Origin: Gorsachius magnificus
Lineage: Eukaryota; Chordata; Aves; Pelecaniformes; Ardeidae
Direction of reading: 5' to 3'
Assembly: GCA_034008185.1 (NCBI GenBank)
Contig: CM067081.1
Span: 184,161,510-184,225,509 of the forward strand
Length of the DNA stretch: 64,000 bases
The position numbers were made by a program, and so were the translations under genes. How positions within the stretch are numbered: the stretch's first letter is position 1; each line of letters opens with the position of its first letter. Positions 1-13,421 of this stretch are shown in pieces. Under the pieces are notes generated by a model. That model had not been told where the DNA came from. It did not search any database and saw only the letters and a list, made by a program, of their open reading frames with translations.

Positions 1-3000
1 AGCTTCCAGGAGAGACTCTTAACTCTCATTCTGCCTTGTTTATCCACCTGTTCTTCCCCTAGATTTCAGTTTTACTCTATGTTTGTTTTTTTTTTTTTCT
101 AGACATGTTTTGTCATTAACGGGCTTTCTGAATTGCTGACCTTTTAATTTTGACCTACTCAAGGCTTTCATTAGTCCAAATGTACCTCTCTTCCATGACC
201 AGATGGTACACCCTACATCTCCCAAGTCGCCAGTTATAACTGTTGTAAAGTATCAGCAATTTTATCCTGTTGCCCAATCCGTGTTAGTCTATTCCTGCAA
301 TGTTACCCTTAGTTTTCACGTTTTCCACATTCCCTATCTCTGTCTTGTTTCTTTTTTCTTTTTTTTCCTTTTCATTATCAGGTACTGCAAATATCTCAGT
401 CTCTAGCACACGTTTAGCCAACATCATCACATATGCTGTCCTCTTTCATTAAATACTTGTAAGAGGAACTAAGACTTATCTAAACAACTAACATATTTTA
501 TAATGCTTTTTATCTGGTTGTAAGCATGCCGGAATTAGATCTGACGGCAATTAAATGTTCTCAGATTATCACACATGTGAGTTGAACCTGATCTGCTCCG
601 CATACTTTGTCTCTGCCTTTGAAAATTGATTGTTACTGACTGCAATGGGCTGGGCAGCTCTCGCTAGTTGGAATGCTCAAAAAAAGCACGATGTCTCCAG
701 CTACCTGAATAATAGCCACTGAATGCCTAAAGAAAATTTATGATCCTTTAAAACAAAGGACTCAACAACTTGCTTTAATGATTTTTCTGCTTTATGCATC
801 AGAACTAATAGTCTGTGCAAATGAATAAGTGAATTCTGCTTTCTTTCTCTCTCATTGGGACTGTCTCTTGTTGAGAATACCTGCAGAATGATGACTACCT
901 TATCGCAGCGCTGATATGACATACCAGTATATATGAGATTTTCTAGCCTGTTATGATTAGGTATGGGAACTTATGCTAAGGGAGCTCAGTGGGGATTTCC
1001 AAAGCCTGAATCTATTAATGAGAGGCATGGGAGGGCCTCTAAGCTGAAGATTTGCAGGGAAAGGTTTCCACATTTCTTCCTGCTGCCAGGGTAGGTTCAA
1101 GTGGTAGCTGTTGGAGCAGTATTTCTGAAACAGATGAAGTGCTTATTTAGCAAAACTAAACATTCTTACTAGCAGGAAATGCAAACATAATAGTCAATTT
1201 TTCATGGTTCTTTGCATAACATTCTGTGCAAGCAACTCCAGCAGAGATGTACATTATGGAAATATCATGGAACTTAAGCATATCATCAACATAACGTACC
1301 TAAACCAATGCATATATCTGCATCTGTGTGAGGGAAAGGAAGCTGGGGCTAAGGCATGAAGACAGGTTGGTGTCAGGATCATCACAGGGAAAAAGATGCT
1401 GAGGAGTTTCTGGGCTGGTGTCAGGGACAGATATTAGGGGCTGGGAGCATATGGGGTTGCTTGTGGGGCTCTGAGAGCAGCCAGGTGTTCTGGGGGTGCC
1501 GTGAATGCCAAAAGCATCCTGAGATGTGAAATTGGGACAGCTGTTTTAGGGGATGGTACCTCAAGCTACCAATGTTGTCAAGAAGTTTGTGTGTTTCCAC
1601 TGCTTAAAGTATTGAAGATCCTTTATGGGTGGGTTTGACATCACAACTCAATGGAAGAAGCTCTTGCCAAGAAGAGACCACCTCTAAGCACTTGGGAAAC
1701 TCTTAGAGGAAATGTGGTGAAGAGTGGAGAGAATTACTACCTTCTACCCCTTTTTAGCAAACCTCTAGCATAGACTAGTCAGTTATTCCTTAAATCAGCT
1801 CCTCTGTTTTATTTCTAAGTCTTTTTGTTTCATTGCCCTCTTAGCCACAAACGGTAGCCTATCGACAATTTTAAATGGATTTTTCTGCCACATGATGGCA
1901 CTGCGATCCTTTAGATAACAACGAAGGATGGTGGCAAACTTTTATTTTCTCCTTCTGGACACAAACTTTCAGAACATCCGCATAAAACAACGCTTTGAAG
2001 AGACCGTTTCCAAGAGCTTTTAGAGTTTAAGCAAAAAGGGCATGGTAGTTGTTTTAACTGTTATTATTCACAATTATGGCCAAAATAATTCCCCCTATGC
2101 CTGAACACACGCAACTGCTGTTTAATTATTGGGCACATAAAACTAGTTCCATTTAATAGGTTTGTACAGCAAATGGGGGATTTTGTGGTGCTACACTTTA
2201 TATGGATCCCAGATGGCTGCAATATATGGATGGCTTATTATAGTACATTTCTTTTGTGCGTATCTAAATGCAATCTCCTGCTACCTGGAAGAATGTTGGA
2301 TCTCAGAGTGTGCTTAAGTGCTTTGCAGAAACAAGATCTTAGACCACTTTCTAGCTCGATGTCTGGCACTTCCTCAGCTTCCCTGACCTCCCCGCCGCAG
2401 TGTAAACTTAACTGCAAGAGCACTGTTGGGTTTTATTTTTCTTTTGTCAATGTCCCAGAAGTTTCCATCTAGGTACCAGCTGGGAAAAACTCTGTGAGGA
2501 AATGAAGGATCCAGTCTCGTAGAATGAAGCAAAGATGGCAAGGTAAGAAAATAAGATGAGCCAAGGACTACAGTTCACTCCTCCAAATGCTTCCTGCATA
2601 GAGCTGTGGTAAGCTGTATGATTTGGAAAGTTCCTTGAAGGAGTTTTCCATTCTTTTGTACAGCCAAAGGCACTCAAAGACAGTTTGAAAAGGTTAACTT
2701 AAAAACCTGCTTTGTTGTTAAGGATTTAAAACACAATGCCTGCCATCAATATATAATCAGCATATAATAAAGGCAAATAAGGAAACACAAATTTGTCTAA
2801 TTAAGTTTAATAGGATATGCCAAAATGTCTCATTTTTGTTGTTGCATTGACTTGCAAATGCTGCTTTAGGTAGGACATGGTTAAAGCCTGGGCTTGACGT
2901 GCAAAAGCAGCTGAGTGCAATTCTGCTCATTGCCATGCTTCTGCGTGACCTTGGAGTCAAGGAGATGCAGAGAAGAACAGGGAGAGTAGTTTTTCTCTCA

Positions 3001-5858
3001 GTGTCTCAGTCCTCGTCGCTGAAAGCAGAATTACAATTCGTCCCTGCTTTCTCATCTGGATATTCCACCTATTTTGAACATAAGTGCTTTAAATGCTTCT
3101 GTTTCTCTACATTTGCAAAATTTACTCGACTAAGTTGTATCTTCCAGCTACTACTGTGATACAGCTAGCACTGTAATTAAATGCACTATCATTGTAAGAA
3201 ATAAATGTGAGTGTAACTTGGTTGTCTTCTGTCAGATACAACACTTTTTCATGGATTTATTATACCAGTTCAGTGTTACACACTGTCCTTATTTAGGTGC
3301 TTGCTAATATGGAGCTTTTTTTCCCCCTCAGAATACTTCAATTCACCATTTTTCTCTAACAACAACACATTTCTCTGGCAGTGTAAAGTGTTACAAACAG
3401 GCTTTTTATTTAACTGAATTACTATCAGCAGTCAGGACAGGTGTAAGTGAGGTTAACAGGAGCTACAGTGGCAAGTGCACGGAGGATTGCAGTCTACTGC
3501 GTGTTCTGTAATTGATAAAACAGTTCAGCTTTTGGGGAATTGCTTTCATAAAGTTTATCTTTGTTTGTAAAAATAATGCACTGCTGATGCACGAGAGCCA
3601 CAATTTTTTCTAGTTGGAACCTTTCCAGGCAAGCAGGCCACAAAGCTGCCTTTTGTGGCTGGCAAGGGCCAGGCGCCACAGTCTCTGCCCCGTGGTCTGC
3701 CTCCATCTCCTTGACATACACCCTATGGATGCCCAGTGCAGTATTGGCTGCTTCCGGATCCACTGTGGGTATGTGCTGGTGAACCCTAGCTGCTGCCACA
3801 AGACCGACCCTGGCAAAGGAGGCAGACAGCAGTGACCTGTTAGTGGCAGAATCATCATAGGGTTCCCTCCCAGCTTTCCACAGTCCACCAGTTTGGGCTG
3901 GTTGGAGGCTGTGGGCTGGATGTGTTGGTTTGGTTGTGCCTTCCTGGGACCCCATGCCACAACAGGACACAAGCAGACAAAGCTCAGGAGAGGCAGCGAC
4001 CCAGCGCTGCCTCCAGAACAAGGTGCTTGCTCTGGGGCAGCTGCTGGGGAGCATCTAAGGAGCGGCTGGGAGGAGGAGCGATGTGGTTGCTGGACACGCT
4101 AGGTTGGTTGGTTGGCTGGTTGGATGCAAGCTGACCATCTCCACCTTAAGGAAATTGCCAAGTTGGCAATGGTTAATTGTAAAGAGAAACTAAAAATTCC
4201 CAGGCTTACAAGTAATAAGTGATGCCCCTTTTTTCTTAACAGTCACCTTGTCTCCCCATTTTGCACTGTACGAGGAAGAGCACGAATGCATGAGACCTAG
4301 TTGGAAAGAGCTGAGTTAGTGTCAAGAACACCTACACTTGTTAATGAAGCATGAAATAAAACTGTGTCGTAGCAAAAGAAAATTAATATTGACCATGAAA
4401 CTTTCTGTTTTATAAATTGGAATAAGTGTATCTGGTGCAGTATATCACTTTTAATAGATTACATTGCTTCAGTAATTTTAGAGAACTGACTCTTCAGTAC
4501 ATCTGGGGCCTGTAGCACTATGTACCACTATGTACCACTAAGCCTGTCTGATTATAAAAGACCATTTTAACCAATTGCTGTGATCAAGCTGAAGTCTGTT
4601 TTGTTTGAAATTCACCATACTGAGATTATAGCCTCTCAGCAAAATTATTTTAACAGTTTCGGCTAAAGCAGCCCAGCCATTCATTGAGAAAGAGATTGTT
4701 TTGCCCAGCAGCCTAGGGAAGGAGGCCAGAGACTGGGGAGGAAGCAGGCATTCACTGGGCAAGGACATGATGAAAAGTCTGGATGACTCTAATGTGAAGA
4801 CTGAGACTGGGTATTACTTGGCAACAAGAGACAGACTGGAGAGGAATTGAAGGGCTGGACTCTTCTGGAAGGAGAATTAAATTATGTGGAAATACAGATT
4901 TTCTATGAAAGAAAATACAATTATACTGAATGGAGAGGAAAGACTGACAAAGAATCTTGAGAGCAAATTAGGAAGAGCTCCAGAAATAGCAAAAGCATTT
5001 GCACTTGTTAATGAAGAGCTGGAGGAGAAATAATCTGAGGATAAGGATAGGAAAGCAACCGCTCAGAAGCAAGCTTGGAGGAAATGCTCAATGAAGGTCG
5101 CATATCCCTCCTATGCTGGAAAGGGAACCTTAAGATTAATAGCGAACATCTTTAGGCTAGTGTATATGTCACCTGAAACTTGTTACTAATTCTCTAATGT
5201 ACAGACATTTGTTGCACAACATTAATTTCCCTCTTTTTTCTTTCTTTTAAAAAACCAAGAACATAAATACCATACGCCAAAGGAGAGGTTTCTCAGGTTA
5301 GGGAAGAAATTCTTAATCAGGGAGGGAGAAATACGTACACGGAGATGAGGTCTAATACCTGATTTCCTGCACACTCTGAACCCTTCTTGGACAACAATTA
5401 TTCATTTCCATCTTGGCTTTTATTATCACATCAGAATGTTCCATGCAGGCAAAGTGATCTTCACAGAAGTCCTGTGGGATGTGTGGGGAGGGGGTAATCA
5501 GGATCATCTTCCTCAGAGGAAGACTTTAAGCATAAAAGCTTAAAGACAAAAGTACCCACTGGTTCTGAGATGTTTAGGAGCTGGTTTTCAGAGCACAAGC
5601 TCTTTTCTGTCTGGCACAGTTTCCACTCAAGAATCTGCCTTATGTTTTGTCTGGGGCATCAAGAAGTTCCTCATGGCCCTGATTTTTATCCAGGTCACTG
5701 CGCAAAACACAGTCCTACCCCTACCAGAACTGGAATCCTTGTTCTTTGGTGAGCCCACATGTCCTCACACCTGACAGAAAAGGGAAAGTTTGGATCCAAG
5801 CTCCAGGAATCTGACCCAAAGGTATGAGGTTGCTCATGGCGTTTCCTCCCCTCATCTT
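1..5858. other. Intergenic flank, no gene recognised
   Basis: I see no gene here. The sequence is AT-rich, with short open frames that show no codon-like conservation, no domain and no recognisable homology. The longest (minus strand, 3494-4054) overlaps other open frames in the same GC-richer patch and looks like chance. Local oddities are a T run near 89-100, a GGTT-rich stretch around 4100-4130, and a short 12-bp duplication near 4520-4545. Degraded repeats may be present but I cannot name them by eye. Confidence 0.6.
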
Positions 5859-6806
5859 AGAATAGAATCATAGAATCACCTCGGTTGGAAAAGACCTTTA
5901 AGATCATCGAGTCCAACCGTTAACCTAGCACTGCCATCCCACCACTAAACCATGTCCCTAAGCACCTCATCTATCCTTCTTTTAAATACCTCCAGGGATG
6001 AGGACTCCACCACCTCCCTGGGCAGCCCATTCCAGAGCCTGACAACCCTCTCGGTGAAGAAGTTTTTCCTAATGTCTAGCCTAAACCTGCCCTGGTGCAG
6101 CTTCAAGCCATTCCCCCTCGTCCTATCATCTGCTACCAGGGAGAAGAGGCCGACCCCCACCTGGCTACAGCCTCCTGTCAGGCAGTTGTAGAGGGCGATC
6201 AGGTCTCCCCTTCTCTTCTCCAGGCTAAACAACCCCAGTTCCCTCAGCCGCTTCTCATATGACTTGTGTTCCAGACCCCTCACCAGCTTGGTTGCTCTCC
6301 TCTGGACCTGTTCCAGCAAGGCAACATCTTTCTTGTAGTGAGGAGCCCAAAACTGAACACAGGATTCGAGGTGCGGCCTCACCAGCACCGAGTACAGGGA
6401 CACGATCACTTCCCTACTCCTGCTGGTCACACGATTCCTGATACAGGCCAGGATGCCATTGGCCTTCTTGGCCACCTGAGCACACTGCTGGCTCATATTC
6501 AGCCGGCTGTCAACCAGTACCCCCAGGTCTTTTTCTACCAGGCAGCTTTCCAGCCACTCTTCCCCAAGCCTGTAGCGCTGCATGGGGTTGTTGTGACCAA
6601 AGTGCAGGACCCAGCACTTGGCCTTGTTGAACCTCATACAATTGGCCTCAGCCCATCGATCCAGCCTGTCCAGGTCCCTTTGCAGAGCCCTCCTCCCCTC
6701 CAGCAGATCAACACTCCCACCCAGTTTGGTGTCATCTGCAAATTTACTGAGGGCACACTCAATCCCCTCATCCAGGTCATTGATAAAGATATTAAACAAG
6801 ACATAG
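5859..6806 (-). mobile_element. CR1 LINE, 5'-truncated, fairly young (copy A)
   Basis: A chicken-repeat-1 type non-LTR retrotransposon lies on the minus strand. Its 3' end is at the left, where the AATCATAGAATC-type tail typical of avian CR1 is visible at 5863-5876. Reading leftwards from 6806, the element enters the reverse transcriptase C-terminal half at the [12 protein letters not shown] segment, runs through the FADDTKLGG catalytic box, and ends with EVLRDMV, a stop and the 3' UTR. The 5' end is cut abruptly just before the LFNIF codons, as is normal for CR1 copies made by incomplete target-primed reverse transcription. Its frame is still open over about 285 codons, so this is probably a relatively recent insertion. 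Confidence 0.95.
5945..6799 (-). pseudogene. CR1 ORF2 C-terminal reverse transcriptase fragment
   Basis: This is an uninterrupted 284-codon frame inside CR1 copy A. It has the reverse transcriptase palm motif FADD (as [10 protein letters not shown], about residue 20), a CR1 thumb and C-terminal segment with [10 protein letters not shown] and [17 protein letters not shown], and the usual end [12 protein letters not shown] then EVLRDMV. It lacks the endonuclease and the N-terminal half of the reverse transcriptase. It begins with a TTG codon at the truncation point, so it is not an autonomous gene and probably makes no functional protein. CR1 reverse transcriptase normally copies CR1 RNA at nicked genomic targets. 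No frameshift or stop is visible. Confidence 0.85.
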
Positions 6807-7423
6807 CTCTCTGTGGTTTCCTCACTCTATGGGTACTCTGACTTTTCTGTTCCTGAAGTATTAGTTGCTACAAACCACTTTAAGATGGTGTTACCTGTGT
6901 TTTCTGAGACCTGTCCCCCCTTTCTGACATTTTCTTCTATGGGATTTGTAGGATGCATGGAGCAGTGCATGCTGCGTATGAACTGCCCATGGATGCTTGG
7001 CAGCACCTCATGCCCCCTCAACCAACCCAAAGTTCTTTGTCAGGCACTTGAATCAACATCCAGGCATCCCAAACACACCTCCATGATTTTCTCAAATATA
7101 CCCCGTGTATATACATAATAGGCAGAGGAGTGAGTCTAAGCAGGTGTAAAGAACTGTCATATTTAGAAACTTACTGAGCTTTGAAAATACCTGTTTACTG
7201 TGCATGAAAACAGCTGCAGAGAAGAGCAGTTGATTTAAATAATGTGCATTTGTTTTCACTAATGACTTTTCTTCTCTTATGCTTCTACTAAATATTTACC
7301 AAGCATTAACAACAAGGTCACCAGGGCCCAGACCACCCCCATGCATGTGATATGATGATCCTTACTTGTTACTGGGCTTCTGTCTTCTCTTCCTTTACTG
7401 GCCAGCCCAGGCTGTAAGCTGTG
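6807..7423. other. Short spacer between two CR1 copies
   Basis: No gene or named repeat is visible. Short frames here show no homology I recognise. Confidence 0.5.
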
Positions 7424-7763
7424 ATCATAGAATCATAGAATCGTTTAGGTTGCAAAAGACCTTTAAGACCATCAAATCCAACCGTTAACCTAACCCTGCC
7501 ATCTCACCACTAAACCATGTCCCTAAGTATCTCATCTACACGTCTCTTAAATACCTCCAGAGATGGGGACTCGACCACTTCCCTGGTCAGCCCGTTCCAA
7601 TTCTTGACAACCCTTTCAGTGAAAAATTTTTTCCTAATGTCCAACTTAAACCTCCCCTGGTGCAACTTGAGGCCATTTCCCCTCATTGCCCGTTACTTGG
7701 GAGAAGAGACCAACACCCACATCACTACAACCTCCTTTCAGGGAGTTGTAGAGGGCAATAATG
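7424..7763 (-). mobile_element. CR1 LINE 3' fragment (copy B)
   Basis: This is a 340-bp minus-strand CR1 3' end. The tail AATCATAGAATC is at 7425-7441, followed by the conserved 3' UTR and the end of the reverse transcriptase frame. The same order of segments is seen in copy A at 5859-6210. Homology fades after the GGGAGTTGTAGAGGGCAATA segment near 7740-7763. Several differences from copy A and a broken frame (around 7690-7700) show it is older or more degraded. Confidence 0.92.
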
Positions 7764-10700
7764 ATGCCACCCATCAAACCTTGTCCTCTTTCAACACAGC
7801 TCTCTGTCACTGCAGCCATGCAGATTAAGAAGTGCCTGAAGAGCTCTCGTTCCATTTTGTTTCTTGTCAATCCCTGCTTAAAAAACATAGTTCCTATAGC
7901 CCTAAACCTGCATTAAACCAGGTTATTATGACTGGAGGCTGAAAATTCACACTCAGTGACCGCAGTCGGGTTGTTATTGCTTCTCTCACCTGTGAGCTCC
8001 CTCTGTGCTGGCAGATGAACTTTTTACCAGGAGCATTCGGGTGCTATGATACAAGCATGCAGAGACAGTGAGTAAATGTTTCTAAAATTATAAGAGTGTT
8101 TTATTGTGCGTCCAGTCATAAAATGGCTTCAGCAATTAATGACCGTGTTTTTATCATTTGGACAGATTTTGCAGAAAATGGGTAATTCTTGCTTTAATTT
8201 GTCTTTGCATTGTTTCTGATTAGGTCCAGGAATGTCATTAATTCAGCTTAGCCAATTAAATTCTGAGGAATTGCATCTTTCCTCCCTGAACCAGAGTAAT
8301 TACCCTGCTGCAGCATTGTCTGTGGTCGCCCCTGGTAATAAAAACCTGGAAAATGCAGTCACAAAATCCTTGTTGGTTACACAATGCTTGGGAATCCAGC
8401 AATTAATACATACAGCTTTTTTTAAAGAGGAGAGTGTTGTAAAGAAGAATGTATTCACCAGCATAATGGAGAAACACATACTGAATTCTGCTTTGGTTTT
8501 GCTGAAGTCAGTTTAAAAAAAAAGCAAAATCTGAGTCTACAAGCCCTCCCCTTTCTTCAGGGCAGCAGAACAAAACTAGGCTCATGGTTAACCATCAGAA
8601 TGATCTGAGGCAAAAGCCAAAAGCTGGAGGAAACACATCTGACCCCTTCACTTTTCCTTTTCTGTGCCACTTCACTGCTCCTGTTCTTCAACTACCCTCT
8701 TCCCCCATTTCCATTTGGGATACATTGGAAAATGCATAAACCCCAAAATGACTGAAATGAGCACAAGTATAGAAAAAGAAGGCAGCTGCAAGAGTACAAA
8801 TCAGTCAAAGTAAATATACCAGAAGGCAAAGAATTCAAAGAGCACATTAGAAATTATGACATGAATTCAGCTGACAATGTGATTTATCATTTGGGGCCTT
8901 TCACCATCACAGCTGAGAGTCCTCTATTGAATGAATTATAAGTGTTTGGTACTGTATCTGTTACCATTTCTATGGGAAAGGAGATATTCTGAAAATGGGC
9001 CTTGTTAGTTCACAGCTGATATTTTCAGTGGAATAAAAATAGCCCGTGTGGGGGAAGGGATCATGGAGAGTGGCAAAAAGCAGGGACTCGTGGGTGTAAG
9101 CCTGAAGGGCTGGTGGAGAAGCTGCTCTCTCTGCTGCAGCAACCTCCTTCCAAGGTGAACATATGCTGTGCAGCCCCCAGAAAAGCAAACAGTTTGTGGG
9201 AGGTGGTTTTTAAGTCAGATTAAAAGAAGCTTTAGCAAACCTTCCCTGTCAGCAGTATGGTGCACAACCTCCCCGTTGGTCTATGATCCAAAAGGCTCCT
9301 CAGTGAATCACCACCCAGGGCTAAGAGAAGCTGCAGGCTCTGGCTGAGGCTTTAGCAAGTTGGGGTAGAAGAAGCTGAGGTCTCCAGATGACCTGTCTTT
9401 AAAGTACAGTGTGCATGTGCTCAGGTTATTCAGGATTTGACTTTTTCTCACCTTCTTTGCTGACCCTTGCTTCTACCAGTGCTCTGTGCAGCCAGGTTAA
9501 TGTTGCCTTTGGTTCAACTATATGTCCTGCCATTTCATCTCTGGCACACTATGGACATACCCTTTGCAAGCTATGGTTTCTTATTTATTTCTAAGAGGAC
9601 TTCTTTGGGAAAGCAGAGCTTTTGGACATCTATCAATGTCTAGTGAGAGAAATCTAGTTTCACTTTATCTTTTCTAGGGCTTCAGGGACTTCAGTCCTTT
9701 AGTTTGCCTGGAAAACTTTGGAGATTTCACACTAAAAAAGACAGAGAAAATGGTTTCAGAAAGGTAACTGGGTTGCAGAAGTGACCAGATCATGGGGCAA
9801 AATTGAACAGAATGAGTTCTCATACAGGATCTTTTTGAACTATCACTTGTTACCTGAACTCCAGAGAGAGGTAAGAAGTTGATACTTGGCAATGAAACTT
9901 ACTACTATACTGCTTGTTGACCTCAGTTTAAGGAAATAAATACTATTTCTTAAGACAATTCAGTGGGCTTCATAAAGGTTCCTTTTAAGCCCTTAAAAAT
10001 GGCTAAGTCTTTCAGAACAGACCCATACATCTCTGGCAAGTACAGATGTCTTATTGCATAAGGCAAAGCTGGTGGTAGAACTTGGATCAATTTTCTAACT
10101 TGCTTTATTCTGTGAAAAATTTGCTCTGAGCGATGATGAACTGGTATGCATCTAGGTCTGAGCTGGTCATCTAAATTTCCTTTATAGAGAGAAATGAGGT
10201 CTTCTGTGATATTATTAACCTCACCCTGAAGCTGACATCTGAAATGGGTCAGATGAATCAACACCTAGGAGGGTCTCCTTCAGATTACGGGAATTTAATG
10301 TGATCAGCTCAGAGGGAAGCATTTGTATTGCAGATGACTCATGTGAGGTGAAATTAATCTACCTATCCGCCTTTCTTTCCTGGACTGTCCTGTAGAAGAC
10401 TGAAAAGCTTTCTCAAGAAGAATTCAATCCCTACCTTACTTCCAATTTCTTTAGTTTTATGGGGCACTGTTTCCTGGACTGTCTGTCCAGGTTGTCAAAG
10501 CAATAAGATCTTAATTCTCTAGAGTGTTCAAATCTCTTTCTGCAAGAAGCATGACACAGTTTATCCTGAAAAATACCTTGTTAAATTGTTGATAGTGGTC
10601 CACATCATTAACAAAAATCTAGTCACATTATGAACTCTTCCATGACAAGAGAAGAACTGAAGTAGATTAGATGCTTTCTCCATAGGAAGATAAAAGCCAC

Positions 10701-13093
10701 AATCCCATCAAGTGCAGGCAGGGACGTTGTGTTATGGCACAATGTCTTACGCCCTGGGATGAAGGACGTATGTGCTATAGTAGGTCACGCTCACGGTGAA
10801 GTAGGGTGGTTACAGCCCCTCTGAACTTTCCCTTCTCTCCACCCAATAAATCCATACCTGCCTTACTCACATCAATGGGAAGTCAATCTGAATGAAAGCT
10901 GATATCAAAATACAGCGTGCTATTCATTAGTTGCAATGGGGGACATATTCCCGCCTTCCGGGAAGGAATAACATCTGTCACCCACTTTTCTTTATATATA
11001 ACCTATTCACCCCATACTCATACAAACGAAGTGCCAGTCTACCTGTTTCAACTTCCAAGGAGTACCACCGTGGCACTCTGGTACCCATCACCCCATTGCA
11101 TGCAGTGATTATAATCTGATATGAAATATTATAACCTTACGCAAGAATACTAACTTTCCCCCCCAGGTTTTTAATCAGTTCTGTGTCATCTTCCAAGGCA
11201 CACACTTATTCTCTTTTCTCACATGCAGCATTTGTATGACTCAGAAGTCTAACCAGAAAGCTGGCACAGACAATGGATAATTGTATAGACACTTAGCTGT
11301 CAGACAGAAGATCTAAGATGCAAAACTCTGGACACTGAGGAGATAGTGTGATGTGGTTTGCTTAATATTTTTAGAAACAAGTGTACAGCATGTAGAACGT
11401 ATGCTAGAAGATGAAACAAAGCTCTGCCTTCCTGAAGAAAATAGAAGTCATGTGGAATGTTAACTAAATTGTTCTTGCTTTCTTTTTTTCTCTTCTGCGA
11501 AGGAAGAAAGAGCTTTTTTTTTTTTTTGCCTGCTCTCCTAAAAATAAAAGATTGATGAAAACGATGCATGACATGCACATCAGGAAAATGCACCCTGACA
11601 TTTTTGCACAGAATACGCGTTGCATGTTGACAGATTTTTGCTATAAAACTGACAGTTTTGGTGCAAGCTGTTCCTGCCATGACTATAGGGAATAGATAGC
11701 AAAAGGGAAAAGTATAGTTTACACTAGGCACACTTGAAATGAACGTGACAGGCTACAAGGTGGCTCAGTTGTTCCATGTAAAGGTACCATAAGGTATCTA
11801 AAACTAGTTCCCTTGCCTTTTATAGAATAACATCCCTAAATATTATACTTGTAACGTGGTGAACTGATTACAGGAAAATCGCAGGTCTCTCTACAGGTTT
11901 TCACAAGTATTTTAGAAGTATTGGTGTGGACTGGTGAATTGAAGTCCTTGTGAGATTTCATCTCTTCCCCAAACATTTACAGTGCAAGACCAGATTTCCT
12001 TTAAAAATGTATATGAAACAAGACTGCTTATTTATGAAAAGATTAACAAAGGTGGCCATGCTGTGTCTGATTATTTCTAAAGACTTTCTACAAGAAATAA
12101 AATGGTAGCAGTCCTTGTAGCAAATTAAACATTTGGCTGCACAGAATGTATATCTATTAATTCTAAATGAGAGTACATCCAAAAAAAATCTTTCTTGTTG
12201 TATAAAGGTTATCATCAAAGCTATAACATATTCAAATTCAATACAAAATGTCATTTTACTAATAAAATCTTATGCTTTGAAATTTCAAAGAAGTGGAAAG
12301 ATCTTTAAAAAGCAATGATTAACTATGCAAATGCAATCCTTGCAGCCTTTTTTAAAGAGAAATGTACCTTTTAGAAACCGATCTGCAGAGAAATCTTACT
12401 TTTTTCTCATCTTATTTTTCTTCTCCACCTCTTCTATTTTTAATGATGGATTGTTGTACAGTAGGCTGAACACCACACAGCTTCACTCTTCCCTATTTAG
12501 ATTAATCTAGAGAGAACATTAGATTTCTAATCTTGGGCAGTCTCACTTCCAGTCTCCCATTGCTTGAGGGCTTACCTCCTGTCACCTCGAGCTAAATCCT
12601 TCTCATTTATTCACATGAACCATCAACTTTCATGAGACTACCAAAATAAATAAGACCAGCAGGATATGGCCCCATATTTATTTCAGTAACAGCTTTCTTC
12701 AGTGTAACTGCTACACAGAATGACACTAGGGCTCTGCTCTTCACACCCACTGGTTTCTAGGAGAACAACTCGATTTTTGTTTTCTTACAGCATGAGCTAT
12801 TTAGTAAAGTTGTAAGAAATGGGTAAGTTAGGCATATCCTCCAAACCCAACTCAATTTTGAGGCATTTTTGGTTTCCTTGGCATTGTAGTCTGCTACTAT
12901 TCTGCTCAGTACCTCTCGAGGCTCTCTTTTTTTGGCTTGTATATGCCTGTTCTAGGTTTGGCTCTCTTCTAGAGCCATTTCAATGGGCCATATTTGGAAA
13001 GACACACAATTGATAAATCTAGTCTGATGAAGTGCTGGGGGATCAAGGCTGGAATTTTAAAGCTCACCCAGGTGAATGAATACGGTCCTTCAT
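7764..13093. other. Intergenic flank, no gene recognised
   Basis: I find no supported gene in this stretch. Open frames are short and without domains. Parts such as 8180-8520 have the even, AT-rich, low-repeat texture often seen in conserved non-coding DNA, but conservation cannot be judged from one sequence. No LTR, LINE tail or RNA gene was recognised. Confidence 0.5.
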
Positions 13094-13144
13094 AAGAAGA
13101 AGAAGAAAAAGAAGAAAAAAAAGAAGAAGAAGAGGAAGAAGAAT
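13094..13144. repeat. (AAG)n microsatellite, impure
   Basis: About 51 bp are made of AAG/GAA triplets interrupted by longer A runs and one GAG. It gives spurious lysine-rich (+) and serine-rich (-) frames. This is a purine-only stretch of the type prone to replication slippage. Confidence 0.9.
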
Positions 13145-13383
13145 AATCCTTCATATTCAGAGAAGCTACTGCACATGGGCTGGTGTCAGAGACCCATAAT
13201 AAAGCTGGAGCTTGGCCGCATACCTTGGTGCTCATCCCACCTGAGTGCAGGAGATGAGTCCTGGAGTTATATAGCAGAAAGCTGGGATTAGAGCCATAAA
13301 GTAATTTAAATGCCCCTTGTGATCCTCAAGACCTCACCTTTTGGGGTCTTTTTATTGGAAATTAACATTTCTCTGGACCCTGG

Positions 13384-13421
13384 ACTGTATGTATACTCTA
13401 CTACTGTATGTATACTCTACT
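13384..13421. repeat. 19-bp tandem duplication, two perfect copies
   Basis: The unit ACTGTATGTATACTCTACT occurs at 13384-13402 and again at 13403-13421 without a mismatch. This looks like a recent replication-slippage duplication. Confidence 0.9.

Noticed and set aside
3494..4054. 186-codon minus-strand frame
   Set aside because: It overlaps open frames in other phases on both strands in a GC-rich patch, with no recognisable domain or splice context.
4154..4170. 8+1+8 inverted repeat ATTGCCAA G TTGGCAAT
   Set aside because: About one such perfect repeat is expected by chance in 64 kb.
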